The notes under the pieces: model-generated | Seen by the model: the letters and a program-made list of their open reading frames with translations, nothing else | Told to the model about the DNA's origin: nothing | Database searches by the model: none | Shown here: piece after piece, positions 1 to 4,933 of the stretch | Layout of the letters: the number at the start of each line of letters is the position of its first letter | Position numbering within the stretch: position 1 is the stretch's first letter | DNA from: DUEN01 sp024277095 | GTDB taxonomy: Bacteria; Chloroflexota; Anaerolineae; DUEN01 | Assembly: GCA_024277095.1 (NCBI GenBank) | Contig: JAJRVX010000413.1 | Span: 1 to 6,660, forward strand | Reading direction: 5' to 3' | Length of the DNA: 6,660 bases | Position numbers and translations under genes: made by a program

Positions 1-455
1 ATCATGCCCTTGGGGCTATAGAGCCACATCCAGACCAGGGCGATGACCACCATCGGCGTGATAGAGGGCAGAAAGTAAACGGTGCGGAAGACCCCCCGCC
101 CATGCGTCACTTTGTGTCCCGCCAGGGCCAGGAGGAAGCCTATGACCGTGATGCCAGGCACGACGCCCGCTACGTAGATGGCCGTGTTCTTCAACGAGAT
201 CCAGAACAGCTCATCATCGTAGAGGGCCTCTCTATAGTTGTCGAAGCCGACGAAGGGGGTCACCTCAGAGATGACGTCGTAGTTGAAGAAGCTGAGGTAT
301 AGGGAGATGACAATGGAGATGATCGAGAACAGGACGATCAGGATGGTCGCCGGCCCGGCGAAGATGTACCCGGCGATCCATTTGCGGGGCTGTTTCCACA
401 GGGGAGGGGCGACGTAGATTCCCTCAGGTCTCTTCAGATTCGCAATCCGAGCCAT
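1..455 (-). CDS. Carbohydrate ABC transporter permease, MalF/UgpA type (3' part outside window)
   Basis: This is an inner-membrane subunit of a binding-protein-dependent sugar importer. The 151 visible residues begin MARIANLKRPEG. They show a first membrane helix at about residues 27-55 (from WIAGYIFAGPAT), an extracytoplasmic stretch with the family-typical FVGFDNY (68-74) and LKNTAIYV (88-95), a second helix at about 92-112 and a third at about 123-146 (FRTVYFLPSITPMVV). Family members are about 290-310 aa, so roughly half is present; the EAA loop that contacts the ATPase lies beyond the left edge. The start is ATG at 455-453, preceded by AGAGGTG (463-469) with a 7-nt spacer; an ATG at 460 reads into TGA after eight codons. 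It follows the binding-protein gene on the same strand after 141 bp, as in typical sugar ABC operons. Substrate is unknown. The family call is firm; the choice between MalF-like and UgpA-like is not. Confidence 0.93.
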   Translation of the reverse strand, partial: MARIANLKRPEGIYVAPPLWKQPRKWIAGYIFAGPATILIVLFSIISIVISLYLSFFNYDVISEVTPFVGFDNYREALYDDELFWISLKNTAIYVAGVVPGITVIGFLLALAGHKVTHGRGVFRTVYFLPSITPMVVIALVWMWLYSPKGM

Positions 456-596
456 TTCATTGCACCTCTGCCCAATAGTAGCCGACTGCGCCCCTGCCCG
501 AGTTCAGAAGCACAGTCGGCTCTGTCGATCCTATTCCACCTGTCCGGTCAGGCTCAGGAGTGTCTCAGACACGCTCGGAGCCCTTTCGCGTGAAGC
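456..596 (-). other. Intergenic spacer with inverted repeats between binding protein and permease genes
   Basis: This spacer lies in what is probably one transcript. A perfect 8-bp inverted repeat, GCCGACTG (481-488) and CAGTCGGC (513-520), is separated by 24 nt. No T-run follows it in the direction of transcription, so it does not look like an intrinsic terminator. A second small symmetric sequence, GTGTCTCAGACAC (560-572), lies about 25 nt after the binding-protein stop and could form a 5-bp stem with a 3-nt loop. Known sugar transport operons often carry a stem-loop here that protects the binding-protein mRNA and lowers permease expression. That role is an inference for this sequence. Confidence 0.45.
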
Positions 597-1991
597 TTAT
601 GACTTTTCCAACTCCTTCTGGCGTCGCTGAATGACCTCCTGCACCTTCTTCTCGCCCTCGGCCAGCGCCTCCTCGATGTCCTTTTCGCCCAGGATGACCC
701 GCTCCAGCTCCGTGCCGAGCGCGTCATTGGCCTCCGTGAAGAAGGGGAAGTAGGGATAGACACCGCCGGCCTCGGCAGCCGGGATCTTGACCTCCAGCTG
801 AGGATATTTCTTCAGCAGTTGCTGCCATGCCTCGCTCTCGAAGATGGCCTTCAAGGGCGTGGTGCGCGTGGAAAGCTCGAAGCGCTTGATGACGACCGGA
901 GGCGTTGTGCAGTATCGCATCAGATCGAAGGCCTTGTCCGGATACTTCGTCTTCTTAGGTAACACGAACATGTTCGACCAGGTCGTCGTGCTGGGGCCAT
1001 CCCCCATGGGCCCCTGGGGGAAGAGCATGAACCAGTACTCGAATCCCTCAGGCGCGATCCCCTCAAAGTGCGTCGTGGACCAGGTGCCGGCGTAGATCAT
1101 GCCCGCCTTGCCCTGCAGGAACAACTGCGTGTCCTGTCGCTCCGGGGAGATGGGGAACGAGACCTGATGCTTATTCAGGAGATCCAATTGGAGCTGCAGG
1201 ACCTGCTTGCCGCGCTCGTTGTTGAATGTTGGCTGCGTGATCGCATCGTCGTGCAGCGCGCCGCCATTACTATACATCCAAGAGGCAAAAGGCTCAATGT
1301 AGCGCATGCTGGTCACCAGGAAACCGGCCTGGACGATCTCGCCGCCCTCGCGCTTGGTAAGCGCCTTGGCCGCCTCTACGAAATCGTCCCACGTCTTGAT
1401 GTCCTCGCCGTGCGGGTCCAGGCCCACCTCCTGGGCCAGCTTGCTGTTGATCGCGATGATGCTCGAGTCCGGCCCCTCCCACGGCACCCCGTAATACTTG
1501 CCGTTCTTGGAGCGATACCGGTTGGTGGCCTCCCCGTAGAACTGATCCGGCGCGAGCTCTGGGACCGCGTCGAGGTAATCGTCGAGATCCAACAACACGC
1601 CGCGGTCGTAGAAGTCGCGCGCCCAGATGATGGAGGAGTGCAGGAGATCAGGAGGCGTTCCGGCTGCATAGTCGGCTAGGACTTTCTGGATATACTCCGA
1701 CCCGAACGGGACGAATTCGAATTTGAGGGTGACGTCGGGGGCTTCCTGGGCGTAATTCTCGGACAGCCACTCATACCATGCCTTATCGCCGAGGGACGCC
1801 TCAGGCGAGTGCCAGCTGCGGTATCGCAGCGTGATGGGCTCCTTGGCAGCGGGCGGTGGGGCTTCGGCCTTCTCCTCGGCGGGGGCTTGCGGGGGCGCAG
1901 CGGGCGCACAGGCCGCCATGAAGACGGCTGCTGCGGCTACACCAGAGGCCTTCATGAAACGCCGACGGCTTAAAGTCCTTTTCTTGTCCAT
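597..1991 (-). CDS. Extracellular solute-binding lipoprotein, family 1 (sugar ABC importer)
   Basis: This is the substrate-capturing component of the ABC importer, predicted to be lipid-anchored outside the cytoplasmic membrane. The 464-aa length suits the family. The N-terminus carries a Tat motif, SRRRFMK (residues 8-14), then an Ala-rich hydrophobic segment and a lipobox, MAAC, with Cys28 as the lipidation site. An Ala/Pro/Glu-rich linker runs to about residue 52. The mature part has family hallmarks: GTPPDLLH (111-118), GKYYGVPWEG (164-173), WDDFVEAAKAL (201-211), FLQGKAGMIYAGTW (291-304) and a charged helical tail (437-464). The start is ATG at 1991, placed 4 nt after AAGGAGGT; an in-frame GTG at 1994 lies only 1 nt from that site. 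The permease gene follows on the same strand. The ligand is probably a carbohydrate, but this cannot be read from sequence; the family call is secure. Confidence 0.95.
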   Translation of the reverse strand: MDKKRTLSRRRFMKASGVAAAAVFMAACAPAAPPQAPAEEKAEAPPPAAKEPITLRYRSWHSPEASLGDKAWYEWLSENYAQEAPDVTLKFEFVPFGSEYIQKVLADYAAGTPPDLLHSSIIWARDFYDRGVLLDLDDYLDAVPELAPDQFYGEATNRYRSKNGKYYGVPWEGPDSSIIAINSKLAQEVGLDPHGEDIKTWDDFVEAAKALTKREGGEIVQAGFLVTSMRYIEPFASWMYSNGGALHDDAITQPTFNNERGKQVLQLQLDLLNKHQVSFPISPERQDTQLFLQGKAGMIYAGTWSTTHFEGIAPEGFEYWFMLFPQGPMGDGPSTTTWSNMFVLPKKTKYPDKAFDLMRYCTTPPVVIKRFELSTRTTPLKAIFESEAWQQLLKKYPQLEVKIPAAEAGGVYPYFPFFTEANDALGTELERVILGEKDIEEALAEGEKKVQEVIQRRQKELEKS

Positions 1992-1995
1992 CACG

Positions 1996-2003
1996 ACCTC
2001 CTT
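1996..2003 (-). promoter_or_regulatory. Strong ribosome binding site of the solute-binding protein gene
   Basis: On the minus strand this reads AAGGAGGT, a near-perfect anti-16S match. It lies 4 nt before ATG at 1991 but only 1 nt before the in-frame GTG at 1994, which decides the start in favour of the ATG. Such a strong site fits the high expression usual for binding proteins. Confidence 0.75.
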
Positions 2004-2017
2004 TAATCGGTGAGGCC

Positions 2018-2038
2018 GGCGGGAAGAGCCTTCCCGCC
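2018..2038 (-). other. Stem-loop in the leader of the solute-binding protein gene
   Basis: GGCGGGAA (2018-2025) and TTCCCGCC (2031-2038) form a perfect 8-bp, GC-rich stem with a 5-nt loop. On the minus-strand transcript it sits 14 nt before the ribosome binding site. There is no T-run after it, so it is not a standard terminator. It could stabilise the 5' end of the mRNA or be part of a translational control element; both roles are inferences. Confidence 0.5.
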
Positions 2039-2247
2039 AATGCCTCCTGTGGGGAAACGGATGACGTTCCAGACGTGAGGGCTAACAGGCCATCGCTCCG
2101 CAATACGATCAAGAGAGAGGGATGTCAGCACTTTTTGGAGACATGGGGAACGTCGAGTTCTCTCCTCCTCCTCATCACCTCCTCGGATACAGCTTTGTGC
2201 TCTATCTCGCTCCTGGGCTAGGGCCGGAGGGCGTCACGTGTGCTGTG

Positions 2248-2271
2248 CCGATGACGAAGGGCCATCATCGG
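2248..2271 (-). other. Stem-loop downstream of the URO-D-like gene
   Basis: CCGATGA (2248-2254) and TCATCGG (2265-2271) form a perfect 7-bp stem with a 10-nt loop, starting 31 nt after the URO-D-like stop codon on the minus strand. No T-run follows, so it may be a 3'-end stabilising hairpin or a non-canonical terminator; it could also be chance. Confidence 0.35.
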
Positions 2272-2302
2272 ACGTCCCTCGGGGAGGCCGGTCAATGTTG
2301 CC

Positions 2303-3415
2303 CTAGGAGAGCGGTAGCCGCCCCTCCTGCCGGAGGATGCGCAAGATGGCGGGGAAGGTCTCCTGCCAGCGGTCGGACGGGACATCCTCGGTGATGCCGA
2401 TGATGAAGCGATCCCCAGGCGCTGCCTCGCGCAACAATTGCCGGGTGGTCTCCTCCACCGTCGAGATGGGGGCCAGGTGCACGGAAGAGGGGAAGTTGAT
2501 CCAGAGGATCTTGTCGGGCCAGACGGCGCGCGCCTCTGACAGCGTCATATCGCTCCCCGGGATGGGCGTAAACGCCTCCACATAATCGATCTTGGAGCGG
2601 GCGATCCCAGGGGCCAGCAGCCTGACGTTGGCGTCGAAGTGGACGCCCAGCAGCTTCCCATGCGCGTGCAGAATCTCCGCTGCCTCATCATAGTGGGGCA
2701 GGATATAGCGCTCGAATCGCTCCAGCCCCACCACCTCCGGGCTGACGTTACCCCCGTAATTGGCGATCCGCGCGGGCGATTGGGCGACCAGCGGATAGAT
2801 CTTGCGCCGATCCTCCGTCAACGCGTCATACAGGCGCATCACCCGGTCTCGTCGCTCGGCCCATTCGATGGCGAATCGCTCCATCCCCATCAGCACGTAG
2901 ATGATCTCCTGCAGGGGGGAATAGCCGATGTTGGCGCGCATGATGCCGTCATCCCCCATCAATGCCATCCGGGCGGAGAATATCTCGTAGTTGGGGCGGT
3001 AACGACGATCCCGGATCAGGAACTCCAGAGGCTCGTAATCGTTTGGTCCTTTGAAGAGATACTCCTCTCTCCAGTGGGTCCACGGCATGACCTTGTCGAG
3101 AGCCGTGTCGCCCACGGGGACCATCCGGGACACCGCCGTCAACGTGCCCACGGGCGTCCGCAGGATAGTGCGCACCCGCCGCATACCGTCCTCGCCGGTG
3201 AAATGCACTTGCTCCTCAGAGACGTTGGGGGTCTCCACTGTGTACACCGGCGGCTCACGTTGCACGATACACAGCCCATCGTCACGCAGGCGTCGCTCCG
3301 TCTCGCCGGTGGGCAAGTGTCGCTCATAAATAGTGAACGGGACCATATCCGGGGTCCCGCCCAACAAAGCCGCCTCCACTCGCTCCCGAGGGGACATCCA
3401 GATGGAAGGTGTCAT
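2303..3415 (-). CDS. URO-D superfamily protein (methyltransferase/decarboxylase-like, not HemE)
   Basis: This 370-aa protein has the layout of the cytosolic URO-D/methyltransferase TIM-barrel superfamily. The N-terminus has RVEAALLGGTPDMVPF (residues 12-27), the RxxxALxGxxPDxVP opening of this group. It is followed by RTPVGTLTAVSRM (86-98), the EEYLFKGPNDYEPLEFL segment (117-133), VSPEVVGLERFERYILP (224-240), the HAHGKLLGVHFDAN strand (250-263) and GITEDVP near the C-terminus (340-346). The HemE signature with its substrate-binding Arg residues (MRQAGRYLPEYR) is absent, so haem synthesis is unlikely. The HxC zinc ligand of the MtaA-type corrinoid methyltransferases is replaced by H259-F-D261. 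The start is ATG at 3415 after a G-rich AGGGG with a short spacer. It is transcribed toward the sugar importer genes and divergently from the regulator at 3671. Family is confident; substrate and reaction are unknown. Confidence 0.85.
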   Translation of the reverse strand: MTPSIWMSPRERVEAALLGGTPDMVPFTIYERHLPTGETERRLRDDGLCIVQREPPVYTVETPNVSEEQVHFTGEDGMRRVRTILRTPVGTLTAVSRMVPVGDTALDKVMPWTHWREEYLFKGPNDYEPLEFLIRDRRYRPNYEIFSARMALMGDDGIMRANIGYSPLQEIIYVLMGMERFAIEWAERRDRVMRLYDALTEDRRKIYPLVAQSPARIANYGGNVSPEVVGLERFERYILPHYDEAAEILHAHGKLLGVHFDANVRLLAPGIARSKIDYVEAFTPIPGSDMTLSEARAVWPDKILWINFPSSVHLAPISTVEETTRQLLREAAPGDRFIIGITEDVPSDRWQETFPAILRILRQEGRLPLS

Positions 3416-3554
3416 TTTCCCCTATCCGTAGTCGTCCGTGTCGGCTCTATGAGGATAGCCTCTTCGATCCGCCCGCTCGGAGGCCGGCCTGAAGTTGGAA
3501 CGGCCTTCCCGATCTGTCGATCATTGAGGACAAATCCTCGTCTTCAATATGTGT

Positions 3555-3584
3555 TTGACGTCCTCATCGTGATTCAACTATAAT
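3555..3584 (+). promoter_or_regulatory. Near-consensus sigma-70 promoter of the HTH-GHKL-receiver gene
   Basis: TTGACG (3555-3560) is separated by 18 nt from a perfect TATAAT (3579-3584). The expected transcript start is near 3591, giving a leader of about 80 nt before the ATG at 3671. It lies in the divergent intergenic region and points into the regulator gene. Confidence 0.65.
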
Positions 3585-3606
3585 GGATTCCGCCGGGCTG
3601 GGTCAA
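3577..3606 (-). promoter_or_regulatory. Candidate divergent promoter of the URO-D-like gene, overlapping the opposite promoter
   Basis: On the minus strand TTGACC (3606-3601) is followed after 18 nt by TATAGT (3582-3577), each one base from consensus. The -10 element shares four bases with the rightward TATAAT. Transcription would start near 3570, leaving a leader of about 155 nt before the URO-D-like ATG. Because -10 elements are partly self-complementary, some coincidence is expected, but the well-placed -35 supports a real site. Confidence 0.42.
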
Positions 3607-3615
3607 GGTCCTTTC

Positions 3616-3641
3616 TGACAACTTTCTGCCAATTTTTGTCA
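3616..3641. repeat. Inverted repeat TGACAA-N14-TTGTCA in the divergent intergenic region
   Basis: Perfect 6-bp arms at 3616-3621 and 3636-3641 lie about 25-50 nt into the predicted leader of the rightward gene, and about 45-70 bp upstream of the predicted leftward start. This position suits a site for a dimeric regulator that blocks one promoter and acts on the other. Arms are short, so chance is possible. Confidence 0.3.
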
Positions 3642-3670
3642 CGTGGGTTCCGTGTCACTGGTGGGGGATC

Positions 3671-4933
3671 ATGGGGGATATCAGCCGGAGCGAATTCATC
3701 GATTACGTGAGGGATGCCCTTACGCACTTGTACGACCCCGTCCATTTGCAGAGCCATCCTCTGGCCGGATACCTGGACGGCGTTCCCGACGCGGACAGGG
3801 TGACCCGCGCGCAAAAACTGCGGCGCCTCCTGATCGAGGCGATTGAGCAGCTCAGCCCGGTTGACGCCACGTCTACCTCGCCTGACGCCAGCTGCGGCTA
3901 TAGCGCCCTGTGCTACCGTTATATCGATGGGCTTGGCCCGGAGGAGATCGCGGGCATCCTGGCCATCAGCCCTCGCCAGGTCTATCGGAAGTTGCGTGAG
4001 GGGGTCGAGGCCGTCGCAGCGGTGCTCTGGGATCGACTCCAGATAGACGACCGCACAGAGTCTGCGGAACCTAGCATCGCCCCCCCTACGGATCGCCGCA
4101 CCCTGGCCCAGGCGACCGTGGAACAGCTCAACGCTCGCGCCCACCCGGAGGTCCTGGATATCCACGACGTGTTGAAGGGGATCCTGAGCGATCTGAAGCC
4201 CTATTGTGACCAGCTCGGCGCGAGGATCGTCCTGTCCGGCCCCTCCGAGTCCCTGCCCGTCTACGCCGACCGGACCATGCTACGACAGGCGCTCATCAAC
4301 TTGCTCACCAGCGGACTGGACCAGGCGGGGCAGCGGTCTCTCTTGATCCACATCGAGCGACGGCTTGGGCAGCTGCATCTGACGCTGAGCCAGAAGCCGG
4401 GGGCGGGGCGAGGCGTTCCCATCTCCAGAGAGGTCAAGCGCGAGGGGATCGGCTGGGATGTCGCCCTCCAGCTGCTCCGCAGGCAGGGAGGACAGGTTAC
4501 CTGCCAGGAGGATCCGTGGCGGGTTGAGATCCGGATGCCGCTGGCTGGGCCACATCACGTCTTGGTCATCGATGATATGCCGGATATCATCAACCTGTTT
4601 CAGCGGTTCACAAGTCAGTATGCCATTGAGGTCATCGGGGCGGGGACGGCCGTCGAGGCTTTCGAGGTGCTTCAGCAGATCACTCCCTCGTTGATTCTGC
4701 TCGACGTGATGCTTCCTCGCCAGGACGGCTGGGAGATATTGCAGCAATTGAAGACGAATCCAGCCACCGCGCAGATCCCGGTGGTGATCTGCTCCATCCT
4801 CAACGAGCCCGGCTTGGCCACGGCGCTGGGGGCGGATGGCTATCTGCGCAAGCCGGTCAGCCAGGAGGCACTGCGGCTGGAGCTTTCTCTCTGGTTACCT
4901 CTGACTCCGGCGTCGGGCGTAACGCCGTCGTGA
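3671..4933 (+). CDS. Response regulator with sigma-region-4-like HTH, degenerate GHKL domain and C-terminal receiver
   Basis: This is a cytoplasmic 420-aa signalling protein with no membrane segment. Residues 7-35 form a leader domain (ALTHLYDPVHLQSHPLAGYL at 16-35). Residues 77-122 resemble sigma-70 region 4.2 (YRYIDGLGPEEIAGILAISP, HTH at about 88-108). Residues 160-292 follow the GHKL ATPase fold: a KGIL/YADRTMLRQALINLL (197-212) N-box, but the Mg-binding Asn is Ser214, the G1 DxGxG is QKPGAG (241-246) and the G2 GTGLGL is GIGWDV (259-264). No HisKA His box precedes it. Residues 296-412 are a receiver with acidic pair D301/D302, phospho-acceptor D345, S375 and K394 all present. The start is the first in-frame ATG, after a G-rich stretch (3661-3667). 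It has its own promoter and converges with the histidine kinase gene, overlapping it by 77 bp. It probably takes a phosphoryl group from a kinase and binds DNA or RNA polymerase through its HTH; its target is unknown. Confidence 0.85.
   Translation: MGDISRSEFIDYVRDALTHLYDPVHLQSHPLAGYLDGVPDADRVTRAQKLRRLLIEAIEQLSPVDATSTSPDASCGYSALCYRYIDGLGPEEIAGILAISPRQVYRKLREGVEAVAAVLWDRLQIDDRTESAEPSIAPPTDRRTLAQATVEQLNARAHPEVLDIHDVLKGILSDLKPYCDQLGARIVLSGPSESLPVYADRTMLRQALINLLTSGLDQAGQRSLLIHIERRLGQLHLTLSQKPGAGRGVPISREVKREGIGWDVALQLLRRQGGQVTCQEDPWRVEIRMPLAGPHHVLVIDDMPDIINLFQRFTSQYAIEVIGAGTAVEAFEVLQQITPSLILLDVMLPRQDGWEILQQLKTNPATAQIPVVICSILNEPGLATALGADGYLRKPVSQEALRLELSLWLPLTPASGVTPS

Larger units (their letters stand above)
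1992..2302 (-). other. 311-bp non-coding region between URO-D-like and solute-binding protein genes
   Basis: I see no convincing gene here. It holds the ribosome binding site and stem-loop listed separately, plus a second hairpin (2248-2271). A possible sigma-70 promoter for the binding protein on the minus strand is CTGACA (2128-2123), a 17-nt spacer and TATTGC (2105-2100); the -10 matches only its first three bases, so it is weak. GGAA(A)CG (2053-2059) facing CGTTCC (2065-2070) is a loose, LacI-operator-like dyad. The size of the gap suggests the transporter genes have their own promoter rather than depending only on read-through from the upstream gene. Confidence 0.5.

Noticed and set aside
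481..520. Rho-independent terminator between binding protein and permease
   Set aside because: The stem is only 8 bp with a 24-nt loop and no T-run follows on the transcribed strand; the permease gene clearly continues the operon.
1068..1679. Plus-strand open frame of 203 aa inside the solute-binding protein gene
   Set aside because: It is a shadow of the binding-protein coding strand, with no ribosome binding site or domain of its own.
2122..2394. Plus-strand 90-aa open frame in the gap before the URO-D-like gene's 3' end
   Set aside because: It has a GAGAGG-like upstream sequence, but it runs into the URO-D-like coding region on the other strand and its composition shows no domain or plausible protein character.
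2303..3415. Calling this gene hemE (uroporphyrinogen decarboxylase of haem synthesis)
   Set aside because: The conserved HemE N-terminal Arg-containing signature is absent and the neighbours are transport and signalling genes, not haem genes.
3481..3490. AGGCCGGCCT 10-bp palindrome in the URO-D-like leader
   Set aside because: Short perfect GC palindromes are expected by chance in DNA of this composition, and no second copy or flanking symmetry supports a binding site.
2639..3583. Long plus-strand open frame (314 aa) opposite the URO-D-like gene
   Set aside because: It is antisense to a gene with clear family motifs, is rich in His/Arg/Pro as expected of a GC-rich shadow frame, and has no recognisable domain.
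3578..4165. Minus-strand open frame of 195 aa opposite the regulator's N-terminal half
   Set aside because: It is antisense to the HTH-containing gene, covers the predicted promoter and leader, and has no recognisable motif.
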